A stretch of 64,000 nucleotides of DNA from Lacibacter luteus. Its GTDB lineage: Bacteria; Bacteroidota; Bacteroidia; Chitinophagales; Chitinophagaceae. A program made the translations under genes and the position numbers. The notes under the pieces were generated by a model that did not search any database, was not told the origin of the DNA, and saw nothing but the letters and a program-made list of their open reading frames with translations. Every line of letters begins with the position of its first letter. The stretch's first letter is position 1. The stretch spans positions 62,001-126,000 of the forward strand of contig NZ_SDHW01000005.1 in NCBI RefSeq assembly GCF_004118265.1, written 5' to 3'. Of this stretch, positions 1-7,880 are shown piece by piece.

Positions 1-1
1 G

Positions 2-55
2 GCAAGTAACCAGAAACTGCAGGATATGCAGAAGAAAGGACAAAACAAAAAATAG
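2..55 (+). CDS. 3' end of an unidentified gene cut by the window edge
   Basis: An open frame enters from the left edge and ends at a TAG at 53-55, giving only about 17 lysine- and glutamine-rich residues ending in QNKK. A strong terminator follows at once, which supports this being a genuine gene end. Too little is visible to name the product. Confidence 0.5.
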   Translation, partial: ASNQKLQDMQKKGQNKK

Positions 56-72
56 TCTTAACAAAGTTTAAC

Positions 73-103
73 AAAGCCCCGGATAATCTCCGGGGCTTTT
101 TCT
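73..103 (+). terminator. Rho-independent terminator
   Basis: A perfect 10-bp inverted repeat (AAAGCCCCGG / CCGGGGCTTT) with a 7-nt loop and a following T-rich tract. It ends the gene entering from the left edge. Confidence 0.85.
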
Positions 104-166
104 TGTTTGCAAATGCAACTTGGCTCACTATTTTTATATCTTTAACCGTATAGAATTGAATTCACT

Positions 167-832
167 ATGAAGCAAATGATTAAAGCCGGATTTCTGTTTT
201 TGTTTGCGGGGTTTGTACAGGCTGCAACAGCACAGCAAACCTACAGCGAAGGAATGGTAACGTATAACGTAGTTGTAAATACCGGCAACAACGAACCGAA
301 AGCTGCCGATTTGTTAGATGGGGCTACTCAAAAAATCTGGTTTAAAGGGGTTAACACACGTACCGAGCTTTCCAGCATTTTGGGTAAAACAGTAACACTG
401 CACGATTCAAAAACTGGAGCTGCGGTGGTAATGAACGAGTATGGTGAGCAGAAGATTCTGATACGCATGACAAAAGAGGATTACGACGACCGTAACAACA
501 AATATGCAGGTGTGCAGTTTGAGCTAATGCCCGAAACAAAAAAGATTATGGGCTACAATTGTAAACTGGCGATCGCCAAGTTGAAAGATGGTACAACCTT
601 TCGTGTATATTACACAACCGAACTTGCATTCCAGAATAAAGACTATGGCGCACAGTTTAAAAACCTGCCGGGCTTTCCGTTAGAATATGAATCGGAGTTC
701 CAAAAAATGAAAGTAACCTACATTGCCGATAAAGTAACGTTCGATCCTGTTCCGTCTGTAATGTTTGATGTGCCGAAAACAGGGTATAGAGAAATGACTT
801 ACGAAGAAATTAAAAAAATAAGAAAGAATTAA
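167..832 (+). CDS. Secreted protein, GLPGLI/DUF4412-like
   Basis: A 221-residue protein with a clear Sec signal peptide (hydrophobic core about residues 7-20, probable cleavage after ATAQ), so it is exported to the periplasm or outer membrane. The body is beta-rich, with 'MGYNCKLA' followed by 'NLPGFPLEYE' near residue 170. That pattern (a 'K.i.Gy.c.kA' strand, then an L-P-G-hydrophobic motif) resembles the GLPGLI and DUF4412 families of secreted Bacteroidota proteins of unknown function. It stands alone between two terminators. Family placement is from motif memory only and no biochemical role is known. Confidence 0.75.
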   Translation: MKQMIKAGFLFLFAGFVQAATAQQTYSEGMVTYNVVVNTGNNEPKAADLLDGATQKIWFKGVNTRTELSSILGKTVTLHDSKTGAAVVMNEYGEQKILIRMTKEDYDDRNNKYAGVQFELMPETKKIMGYNCKLAIAKLKDGTTFRVYYTTELAFQNKDYGAQFKNLPGFPLEYESEFQKMKVTYIADKVTFDPVPSVMFDVPKTGYREMTYEEIKKIRKN

Positions 833-849
833 AAAGATAAGTGCAAAAG

Positions 850-875
850 AAAGCCCCGATATTATCGGGGCTTTT
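850..875. terminator. Bidirectional terminator between convergent genes
   Basis: An 11-bp stem (AAAGCCCCGAT / ATCGGGGCTTT) with a 3-nt loop, flanked by A-rich and T-rich tracts. It lies between convergent genes ending at 832 (+) and 879 (-) and can serve both. Confidence 0.85.
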
Positions 876-878
876 AAT

Positions 879-1220
879 TTATTTGATCTCTTTCTGCGGA
901 GTTTTAAACTTGTTGAAGACAGCCTTTTTCTTCACCGGTAAAACATACAGGTTATTACCTTTTTGAAAGGTAACCGTGTTGCCACTTAAAACCAGCTTAT
1001 TGTTGTTTGTTGATGAAAAGCTGAATCCACTCTTAAAACGGAAACCGTTTTGTAACGTTAATGGACTGCTTTTAAGGTTAAGCGATGTTTCGTTCTTCTT
1101 TTTACCGCCACCACCAGAAAAGAAAGAGGCAGATGAAGCTGTAAAGAAAAGGGCAAAACAGCTTACAAACATTAAACTTTTCCGAAGAAAGTTTTGGCTA
1201 TATGTTGTTTTGGCTGTCAT
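879..1220 (-). CDS. Small secreted hypothetical protein
   Basis: A 113-residue protein that I do not recognise. It has a basic N-terminus, a hydrophobic segment at about residues 15-30 ending in ASSAS, a glycine run, a lysine run and a short beta-rich lysine/asparagine-rich tail, which suggests a small exported protein. A -7-like element TAAATTTG (1235-1228 on the minus strand) lies 8 nt before the start codon, so translation could instead begin at the internal Met17 (1172), which still leaves a signal peptide. The opposite-strand frame over the same DNA has no recognisable features. Moderate confidence that this is a real gene. Confidence 0.55.
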   Translation of the reverse strand: MTAKTTYSQNFLRKSLMFVSCFALFFTASSASFFSGGGGKKKNETSLNLKSSPLTLQNGFRFKSGFSFSSTNNNKLVLSGNTVTFQKGNNLYVLPVKKKAVFNKFKTPQKEIK

Positions 1221-1373
1221 TTGATTGCAAATTTAACGATGAATAATGGGATTCTGTTATCCGTCTATCATTTTTTTATAATTATATTAACGCATGTTGA
1301 TAACTAAATGTTACATGCCTATTGTAAATTTTCTGAAATACGGGGTAAATTACAGTAACCCACCCGCAACTAC

Positions 1374-2795
1374 ATGAAACAAAACCCCTCAAGAAACGAC
1401 AAAGAAGAAATCAGAGAATTACTTCGTTTGTACGAAAACCTCAAGAACGGCCGTTCGCATTCCTTCCTTGAAGAGGAGAATTTTGAAAAGCTGGTTGATT
1501 ATTTTGACGATAAGGAAGACCTTACACAAGCATTGGAGGCGGCTGAATTAGGGATTGAGATTTACCCCTACTCATCTTTATTATTGGTAAAAAAGGCAGA
1601 TCTGTTGCTGGCAACCCGTCAGTACAAGGCGGCTTTGGAAGTGCTGGAACAGGCCGAGCTGCTTGATAGTAACGATATTAACCTGTACATACTTCGTACC
1701 GATGCTTACCTGGCATTAGATCAACAGGAAAAAGCAGTTGAGTTATTGGAAGAAGCATTGCAGTTATTTACAGGGGAAGAACGTTTGGAGCTCCTTTTTG
1801 AGTTATCTGATGTATATGACGATTATGAAGAATTTGAAAAAGTGTTCGACTGTTTAAAATTGATTTTGGAAGAGGATCCTGCTAACGAAGAAGCGTTGTA
1901 TAAAATCTGCTTCTGGACCGATTTTACAGGAAGAAATGAAGAGTCGATCAAACTTCATTTAAATATCATCAACGAAAATCCTTACAGTGAACTTGCCTGG
2001 TTTAACCTCGGGGCAGCTTACCAGGGATTGAAGTTGTACGAAAAAGCAATTGATGCATACATGTACTGTATTGCTATCGATGAAAAATTCGATTATGCAT
2101 ACCGTAATATAGGCGATGCGTACATCCGTCTGCGCAAGTACAAGGATGCAATTGAAATGCTCGAAAAAGTACTGGAGTTAAGCAGACCCGAAGAAGTTAT
2201 TCATGAAGCAATTGGTTATTGTTACGATCGTATGGGGCAATATGCACAGGCGAGGTTTCATTACCGTAAAGCTTCACACATGAACCCCGACGATAGTAAG
2301 CTCTACTACAAAATTGCCTGCACATACATTAACGAAGCACAATACGAAAGCGGAATAAAACAACTGCAGCAGGCACTGCGTATTCAGCGTACACAACCGG
2401 AATATAATCTGGCAATGGGAATGGCTTTGGTGGAAATTGGTGAGTACAAAACAGCTATTGAACACTATACACATGTAATAAAAGCAAGACCAAAAAATGT
2501 AAAGGGCTGGAGCGCTATTTTGGAATGTATGCTTAAAGCCGATATGCTCGAAAATGCAGATGAGTATGCAATTGCAGCTTATGAAGCTACAGGCGATAAA
2601 CCCGTATTTCTTTTTTACAGAGTGGCTGTCTTTTTTGCACAAGGCAAAACAAAACAAGCCATCACACAGCTTGAATATGCAATGAGTAAGGCGCCCAAGC
2701 TTATAAAAAAGCTGATAGAGTTACAACCTCGCCTTTTGCAGCATCCACAGGTGGTTGAGCTTGTTACCCGTTACAAACGATCGAACTCTTTATAA
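1374..2795 (+). CDS. Tetratricopeptide repeat protein (cytoplasmic)
   Basis: A 473-residue acidic protein with no signal peptide or membrane segment. From about residue 40 to 440 it is a run of 34-residue TPR units, recognisable from the W/L-G-Y-A-P spacing, for example 'AWFNLGAAYQGLKLYEKAI' near residue 215 and 'GYCYDRMGQYAQARFHYRKA' near residue 285. TPR arrays bind peptide segments of partner proteins, so this is probably a scaffold or adaptor, with partner unknown. Proteins of this layout are common single genes in Bacteroidota. The gene lies 95 bp upstream of comA, which has its own promoter. Confidence 0.85.
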   Translation: MKQNPSRNDKEEIRELLRLYENLKNGRSHSFLEEENFEKLVDYFDDKEDLTQALEAAELGIEIYPYSSLLLVKKADLLLATRQYKAALEVLEQAELLDSNDINLYILRTDAYLALDQQEKAVELLEEALQLFTGEERLELLFELSDVYDDYEEFEKVFDCLKLILEEDPANEEALYKICFWTDFTGRNEESIKLHLNIINENPYSELAWFNLGAAYQGLKLYEKAIDAYMYCIAIDEKFDYAYRNIGDAYIRLRKYKDAIEMLEKVLELSRPEEVIHEAIGYCYDRMGQYAQARFHYRKASHMNPDDSKLYYKIACTYINEAQYESGIKQLQQALRIQRTQPEYNLAMGMALVEIGEYKTAIEHYTHVIKARPKNVKGWSAILECMLKADMLENADEYAIAAYEATGDKPVFLFYRVAVFFAQGKTKQAITQLEYAMSKAPKLIKKLIELQPRLLQHPQVVELVTRYKRSNSL

Positions 2796-2833
2796 GTCTA
2801 CTCGTTATCTGACGAATGTCAGTAAATCACTAA

Positions 2834-2863
2834 TTGCAGGTTGCGGCTCTATCCCTAAATTTG
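2834..2863 (+). promoter_or_regulatory. Bacteroidota sigma-A promoter of comA-aroE
   Basis: TTG at 2834-2836, a 19-nt spacer, then TAAATTTG at 2856-2863 matches the published Bacteroidota consensus TTG-N(17-23)-TAnnTTTG. The transcript would begin about 2870, so the comA start codon must be the ATG at 2891; an upstream TTG in the same frame is part of the -33 box. Confidence 0.75.
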
Positions 2864-2890
2864 CCACGATTCAACAAAAAAAGCAATTGG

Positions 2891-3661
2891 ATGAACTTTA
2901 ATCTTACGCAAATTCCGGAACGCAACAAGAAGCCCCGTACGCATGGTATTACAATGGTGATGGATAAGGGGCTGAGTATAGAAGAAGCTAAAAATTTCAT
3001 GAGTATTGCCGAACCGCATGTAGATGTGGTGAAGCTTGGTTTCGGAACTTCGTTCGTTACCCCCAAACTCAGAGAGAAGCTCGAGGTATATGCATCGTAT
3101 GATATTCCCGTTTATTTTGGAGGAACCTTGTTTGAAGCATTTCTTATCCGTAATCAATTTGAAGATTATATCAGCGTTTGTAAGGACTACGGCGTTACCT
3201 ACATGGAAGTAAGTGATGGCTCCATTGAAATACCGCATGCAGAAAAATGCGGTTACATTGAAAAACTAACCAAACACGGTACAGTTTTGAGTGAGGTTGG
3301 CAGTAAAGATGCGGCACACATTATCCCACCCTATAAATGGATAGAGTTGATGCGTGCTGAACTGGAAGCAGGTTCAAGCTATGTAATTGCAGAAGCACGT
3401 GAAGCCGGTAACGTAGGTATCTATCGTGGTAGCGGTGAGGTGAGGGAAGGCCTGGTGCAGGAGATCTTAACACAGATTCCTGCAGAAAAAATTATCTGGG
3501 AAGCTCCGCAAAAAGCACAGCAGTTATATTTTATTGAGTTGATCGGTCATAATGTAAACCTGGGCAATATTGCTCCAACTGAAGTTATTCCGTTAGAGGC
3601 AATGCGTATAGGTTTGCGTGGCGATACATTCCACATGTTTCTCGATAAACAAAAAGCATAA
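2891..3661 (+). CDS. comA: Phosphosulfolactate synthase-like protein (ComA family)
   Basis: A 256-residue single-domain TIM-barrel protein matching the ComA family, which adds sulfite to phosphoenolpyruvate to give (2R)-phospho-3-sulfolactate. Family landmarks are 'MVMDKGLSIEEA' near the N-terminus (conserved D-K-G-L), 'VDVVKLGFGTS', 'YFGGTLFE', 'EVSDGSIEI' and a C-terminal 'GLRGDTFH'. In methanogens the reaction starts coenzyme M synthesis. In Bacteroidota a role in sulfonate or sulfonolipid precursors has been proposed, and I cannot decide between roles here. The ATG at 2891 is chosen because the promoter -7 box ends at 2863. The stop codon overlaps the aroE start by one base (TAATG), so the two are translationally coupled. 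Confidence 0.85.
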   Translation: MNFNLTQIPERNKKPRTHGITMVMDKGLSIEEAKNFMSIAEPHVDVVKLGFGTSFVTPKLREKLEVYASYDIPVYFGGTLFEAFLIRNQFEDYISVCKDYGVTYMEVSDGSIEIPHAEKCGYIEKLTKHGTVLSEVGSKDAAHIIPPYKWIELMRAELEAGSSYVIAEAREAGNVGIYRGSGEVREGLVQEILTQIPAEKIIWEAPQKAQQLYFIELIGHNVNLGNIAPTEVIPLEAMRIGLRGDTFHMFLDKQKA

Positions 3662-4392
3662 TGCGGCAATTTGGACTGATCGGTTATCCGTTGAGCCATT
3701 CGTTCTCAAAAAAATATTTTACAGAGAAGTTTGCAGCCGAAAATATCAGCGGTTGCAATTACGAACTGTATTCAATCGAATCGATCGATCTGTTGCCTTC
3801 TGTACTGAAGCAGGTCGATGGGTTGGAAGGTATGAATGTAACCATTCCGTACAAGGAATCGGTATTGCCTTTTCTGCACGAGCAATCAACAGCAGTGCAG
3901 GAAATAGGTGCCTGCAATTGCATCCGCATCCGTAATGGAAAACTCACCGGTTTTAATACAGATGTGGTTGGGTTCCGTCAGTCGATTGAACCATTGTTAA
4001 AAAGTCAACATCAAAACGCATTGGTGCTGGGCACAGGTGGTGCAGCCAAAGCGGTGGTTTGGGTATTGAAACAATTAGGTATCAATTACAGTTATGTTTC
4101 CCGTACCAAAAGTGAAGGTGTTTTAGGTTACGATGAAATAACAGGAGAGCTGCTGCAGAAATATCCGCTTGTTATTAATACAACCCCTTTGGGCATGCAA
4201 CCCAATGTGCATGCAAAACCATCATTACCCTACGAATCGGTAACAGCAGATTTTCTTTTTTACGACCTGGTGTACAACCCGGCGAAAACAGCATTTCTTG
4301 AAACGGCGGAACAATACGGGGCAACCATTAAGAACGGTGCTGATATGCTGGTAATCCAGGCAGAAGAAAGCTGGCAAATCTGGAACAGTTAA
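3661..4392 (+). CDS. aroE: Shikimate dehydrogenase
   Basis: A 243-residue cytoplasmic enzyme that reduces 3-dehydroshikimate to shikimate with NADPH, the fourth step of chorismate synthesis. Visible motifs are the substrate-binding 'GYPLSHSFSKKYF' (S-x-S) near residue 8, 'NVTIPYKESVLP' with the catalytic lysine near residue 65, 'GACNCIRI' and 'NTDVVGF', the dinucleotide-binding 'LGTGGAAKAVVW', and 'NTTPLGMQP'. It is slightly shorter than E. coli AroE (272 residues), as usual for Bacteroidota. It overlaps comA by one base and shares its promoter. Confidence 0.95.
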   Translation: MRQFGLIGYPLSHSFSKKYFTEKFAAENISGCNYELYSIESIDLLPSVLKQVDGLEGMNVTIPYKESVLPFLHEQSTAVQEIGACNCIRIRNGKLTGFNTDVVGFRQSIEPLLKSQHQNALVLGTGGAAKAVVWVLKQLGINYSYVSRTKSEGVLGYDEITGELLQKYPLVINTTPLGMQPNVHAKPSLPYESVTADFLFYDLVYNPAKTAFLETAEQYGATIKNGADMLVIQAEESWQIWNS

Positions 4393-4431
4393 AGATTATT
4401 ATGGAACTATAGTTATCATTGTGATTGATAC

Positions 4432-5262
4432 ATGATGCGCAGAACATTTTTTCTTTTCATTTTGCTTGCAGTTACATCCGTAACTGTTTTTGCACAGGCC
4501 GATAAAGCGGATGAATATCTGCAGGCAGCCCGTAAACTCCGTAAGGAAGGAAAATGTACCGAAGCGCTTCCTTTATTTAAAAAAGCAATTGAAACAAAGC
4601 CAACGCTTGCAGCTGCACATTACGAGCTGGGCTGGTGCTACAACGAAATGCAGCAATACGAACAGGCATTACCTGTTCTTGAAACAGCATTAAAACTCGA
4701 TCCTGCAAACTTCCGCATCATTTACGAATCGGGTTTTGCACAATACAAATTGGGAAAAACAGAAGTGGCTTTGCAGAATTTCAATCGGGTTTTGCAAATG
4801 AATGGTTCGTTTACCAAAGCATATATTGCAAGAGGTGATTTGTATAAGGATGTGCAGAAAAATACAAATGCTGCATTAACTGATTTTCTTAAAGCTTTTT
4901 CAATCGACAGTACAGAAAAAAAACTGCATTACCGTATCGGCTGGTGCTATAACGATCTCGGTAAATACAATGAAGCATTGCCTTATCTGCAAAAAGCCAT
5001 CAGCTTCGAAGAGCAGAATTATCTTTCGCACAGTGAACTTGGATTTACACTTTTTTCGCTGAACCGATACGACGAAGCTATTGTTTGCTTACAAAAGGCA
5101 AACAGCTTAAAAGCCGGTTTTGAAACCACTGTTTATTACCTGGGTTTATGTTTTGTAAAAAAGCAAAAGAAACAGGAAGCGGTGCAAAAGTACAATGAGC
5201 TTGTACAGCTAAACAGCAACTATGCTCCCGAACTCTTAAAGGGAATCAAAGAAATGAACTAA
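4432..5262 (+). CDS. Secreted TPR protein
   Basis: A 276-residue protein with a Sec signal peptide (residues 1-22, cleavage probably after VFAQA) followed by about six TPR units to the C-terminus, including 'AHYELGWCYNEMQQYEQALP' and 'LHYRIGWCYNDLGKYNEALP', which are near copies of each other. It is probably periplasmic and may act as a binding scaffold, with partner unknown. A second ATG three bases on is equally possible as start. Its stop overlaps the stop of the convergent thioesterase gene by 4 bp, with no terminator between them. Confidence 0.85.
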   Translation: MMRRTFFLFILLAVTSVTVFAQADKADEYLQAARKLRKEGKCTEALPLFKKAIETKPTLAAAHYELGWCYNEMQQYEQALPVLETALKLDPANFRIIYESGFAQYKLGKTEVALQNFNRVLQMNGSFTKAYIARGDLYKDVQKNTNAALTDFLKAFSIDSTEKKLHYRIGWCYNDLGKYNEALPYLQKAISFEEQNYLSHSELGFTLFSLNRYDEAIVCLQKANSLKAGFETTVYYLGLCFVKKQKKQEAVQKYNELVQLNSNYAPELLKGIKEMN

Positions 5263-5687
5263 TTATCGCCGGATAAGTTTGCTTTTACTTCTGCAGGTAC
5301 AGCGGCAATCTTCTTCACATCGTAGTTGTAACAGATCATCCCGGTTTTTGCAAGTGCAGCAACAATGCTTTCTTTGTTGCGTAAACGGTAAAACAGATCG
5401 AACCCAACAGACGAAAAGTTTACTGCTGCAATTTCAATCGTCAATACATCTCCGTAAAAAATCTCTTTCTTAAACTCAATGCCAACATCACTCATAATTA
5501 AACCAACGCCGGCACAATTTAATTCGCTGTAACCGTAGTGGGAGAGAAACTGCATTCTTGCTTCGTGTATTATTGACAGCACTGCGTCGTTACCAACATG
5601 GTTGCCATAATTAAGATCAGTAATGCGTATAGGTATTGTTGCTGTAAATGAAACAGCTTCGGGGTAGGCAATTTTAATACGAGACAT
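5259..5687 (-). CDS. Acyl-CoA thioesterase, hotdog fold (YbgC/FadM-like)
   Basis: A 142-residue single hotdog domain. The segment 'RITDLNYGNHVGNDAVL' carries the family's catalytic Asp (about D24) and the G-N-H-V-x-N motif (about H30) seen in 4-hydroxybenzoyl-CoA/YbgC-type thioesterases, which hydrolyse acyl-CoA thioesters. Substrate cannot be inferred. It is the last gene of a minus-strand operon, 15 bp after the anti-sigma-like gene. Its stop overlaps the convergent TPR gene. Confidence 0.85.
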   Translation of the reverse strand: MSRIKIAYPEAVSFTATIPIRITDLNYGNHVGNDAVLSIIHEARMQFLSHYGYSELNCAGVGLIMSDVGIEFKKEIFYGDVLTIEIAAVNFSSVGFDLFYRLRNKESIVAALAKTGMICYNYDVKKIAAVPAEVKANLSGDN

Positions 5688-5702
5688 GAAGGCTGTGCTT
5701 GT

Positions 5703-6734
5703 TTATTGTTGTTCGGTGCTGTTTACCAATTCGCTTAAATCAATATCACCTGCCGATGCAGAAATAGCTGCTGCAAAGGCCATCTTCTCCCGCCATTTTT
5801 TTATCTGCTCATTGCATTCTTTCGATTGCAGCGCAGTAGCAGCATCTACCTGTGTGCTGCCATTGGAAACAGCGCATTTAAGATTGTTGATTTTTTTCGA
5901 TACACGAACCAGTTCTCCATTATCATTCAATACCATGTAATACTGGTTTTCGGAAAAACCGGTAGTGCTTGCAGCGGCATCAGTTGTTTTATGATGAATG
6001 CCTTGGTAAGCCACCGTATTCTGCAGGTTATGATCGGGAACTTCAACATAAGCAACAGCATCTTTCAACGACGATTTCTGCCTGATGCGTTCTTTTATAG
6101 CTGCACGACGTACCACTTCTGTATCAGCCGTTTCTTCATCGGTTGCAGCAATCATATTTGAATCGCTGTTAGAAGAATCGGTGGTAGCAGCAGCTGCATT
6201 TTTAACTGCCGCATCAGTTACAACAGCAATACTTTCTTTTTCTGTTGAATTGCTGTTAAGCATACGATAACCACCAAACGCAATAACACCTGTAATAACA
6301 GCTGCAACAGCTATGCGTAAGATCTTTGTATTGTTGTTGATGGAAATAACTTTAGCAGGTTCGTTTTCCTGCAACTGCTGTTCAATAGCATTCCAGTTAG
6401 AAACAGGTGGTGTAACTTCTGCCTGTTGCAATGCTTCTGCTATTTCTGTATCGAATGAATCTGCTGAGAGTTCTGCTTCAATCGCATTCCAGATAAATGG
6501 CGGAACAGTTTCTTCTGTTGATAGTAATTTCTGTTGAAGTGTAAGATCATTTAACGCAGGTTCAATCTGCAACCATGCATCTGCCGGTGCTTCCGTTTCC
6601 ATTGCCAGCAGTTGATTGCGCAATGGCTCGTCTGCATCCTGTTCGTCGAGCGTAACAGCAATCTTCTCCCACACGCTTTGTGGTGGTGGGACTTCTGCAT
6701 TAAGAAGCGTTTGTTGAAGATTGGAATCGTTCAT
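5703..6734 (-). CDS. Anti-sigma-factor-like membrane protein
   Basis: A 343-residue protein with one central membrane segment (about residues 139-157, 'IAVAAVITGVIAFGGYRML') separating an acidic cytoplasmic half from a low-complexity periplasmic half. The cytoplasmic half holds four spaced copies of a short motif, P-P/A-x-x-W-x-x-I-E-x-x-L, near residues 16-30, 50-61, 78-89 and 109-121. It starts 14 bp after the ECF sigma gene. That pairing and the topology suggest it holds the sigma factor at the membrane, although there is no canonical zinc-binding anti-sigma motif. The function is inferred from context, not from a recognised domain. Confidence 0.65.
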   Translation of the reverse strand: MNDSNLQQTLLNAEVPPPQSVWEKIAVTLDEQDADEPLRNQLLAMETEAPADAWLQIEPALNDLTLQQKLLSTEETVPPFIWNAIEAELSADSFDTEIAEALQQAEVTPPVSNWNAIEQQLQENEPAKVISINNNTKILRIAVAAVITGVIAFGGYRMLNSNSTEKESIAVVTDAAVKNAAAATTDSSNSDSNMIAATDEETADTEVVRRAAIKERIRQKSSLKDAVAYVEVPDHNLQNTVAYQGIHHKTTDAAASTTGFSENQYYMVLNDNGELVRVSKKINNLKCAVSNGSTQVDAATALQSKECNEQIKKWREKMAFAAAISASAGDIDLSELVNSTEQQ

Positions 6735-6748
6735 ATTCTTTAAATCGA

Positions 6749-7282
6749 TCAGCGTTTAATTTTTTCCTGTAAGATCATTCTTGCTCTTGCCAGTTGCGAT
6801 TTGCTGGTGCCTTCGCTGATGCCGAGCATATCGCCGATTTCTTTATGACTGTAACCTTCTACCACGTACAGGTTAAAGACAGCTCTGTAACCCGGCGAAA
6901 GGTCCCTGATTATTTTCATCAGATCTTTTTCATTGATGTTTTCAATGGCCGATACAGATTTCAGTTCAATGCTTTCTTCTTTTTCGGTTAACGACAGATC
7001 GTTTTTCTTTTTGCGGATCTGCTCAATGGCTGTGTTTACGAAAATGCGGCGAACCCATCCTTCAAACGAGCCTTCTCCCCGGAAACGTTCCAGGTTTTTA
7101 TACACTTTAATAAAGCCATCCTGCAAAATGTCCTGTGCGTCGTCGGCATTGCTCATATACCGCAGGCATACGGCATACATTTTTCCGGCGTACTTATCGT
7201 ATAGCGCTTTCTGCATACGTCGGTCGCCTTGAATGCATCCCTGTATTAAGTCGGCATCTGTGAACGTTTGGTTGCTTTGCAT
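6749..7282 (-). CDS. ECF-type RNA polymerase sigma-70 factor
   Basis: A 177-residue extracytoplasmic-function sigma factor. Region 2 includes 'DDAQDILQDGFIKVYKNL' and 'GSFEGWVRRIFVNTAIEQIRK', which contact core polymerase and the -10 element. Region 4 is the C-terminal helix-turn-helix 'GYSHKEIGDMLGISEGTSKS'. It sits in a compact minus-strand operon, 16 bp after rdgB and 14 bp before the membrane anti-sigma-like gene, which probably controls it. Its regulon is not visible. Confidence 0.92.
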   Translation of the reverse strand: MQSNQTFTDADLIQGCIQGDRRMQKALYDKYAGKMYAVCLRYMSNADDAQDILQDGFIKVYKNLERFRGEGSFEGWVRRIFVNTAIEQIRKKKNDLSLTEKEESIELKSVSAIENINEKDLMKIIRDLSPGYRAVFNLYVVEGYSHKEIGDMLGISEGTSKSQLARARMILQEKIKR

Positions 7283-7298
7283 GCTTAATTCTCTTTGA

Positions 7299-7874
7299 TT
7301 ATTGCTGAAGGAACTGGATCATTTTGTCTAACCCTTTTTTACGGTGGCTGTATTGGTTCTTTTCAGCCATCGTCATTTCGGCAAAAGACCGGTTACTTCC
7401 GTCGGGTAAAAATACAGGGTCGTAGCCAAATCCACCTGTTCCTGTTCTGTTTTCTAAAATCGTGCCGTTGCAGATGCCTTCAAACTGGTACAGTTTACCA
7501 TTTCGTATAAGCGAAAAAACGGTACGGAAGCGAGCCCGGCGGTTGGCTTTACCTTCAAGATTCGTAAGCAACTTTTCAATATTAGCATCAAAATCTCTTC
7601 CTTCGCCGGCATAACGAGCCGATTTTACACTCGGCTCTCCATTTAATGTTTCTACCTCAAGCCCTGTATCTTCTGCAAAACAATCTTGTTGAAGACGATT
7701 GTATAAAAAATCTGCTTTGTGCTTTGAGTTCTCCTCCAACGTGTCGAATGGCTCGGGAATATCTTCGGTAATACCTGCATCCTTCATAATAAGTATGCGG
7801 AAACCTGCGGGAAGGGCGGCTTCAATTTCTTCGGCTTTGTGCCTGTTGCCGCTGGCGAAAATAAGTTGTTGCAT
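7299..7874 (-). CDS. rdgB: XTP/dITP pyrophosphatase (non-canonical purine NTPase)
   Basis: A 191-residue member of the HAM1/RdgB family, which hydrolyses (deoxy)inosine and xanthosine triphosphates to monophosphates and so keeps deaminated purines out of DNA and RNA. Signature segments are 'FASGNRHKAEEI' at the N-terminus (nucleotide-binding S/T-x-N-x-x-K), 'AEDTGLEV' with the catalytic metal-binding Asp, 'SARYAGE', and 'GTGGFGYDPVFLPDG'. Length is normal. It starts 6 bp after the upstream unknown gene and is followed after 16 bp by the ECF sigma gene. Confidence 0.93.
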   Translation of the reverse strand: MQQLIFASGNRHKAEEIEAALPAGFRILIMKDAGITEDIPEPFDTLEENSKHKADFLYNRLQQDCFAEDTGLEVETLNGEPSVKSARYAGEGRDFDANIEKLLTNLEGKANRRARFRTVFSLIRNGKLYQFEGICNGTILENRTGTGGFGYDPVFLPDGSNRSFAEMTMAEKNQYSHRKKGLDKMIQFLQQ

Positions 7875-7880
7875 AGTGGC

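Noticed and set aside
976-1224. An 82-codon plus-strand frame opposite the small secreted protein
   Set aside because: It runs into the region before the next gene, has no signal or terminator of its own, and the minus-strand frame has a signal peptide and a facing terminator.
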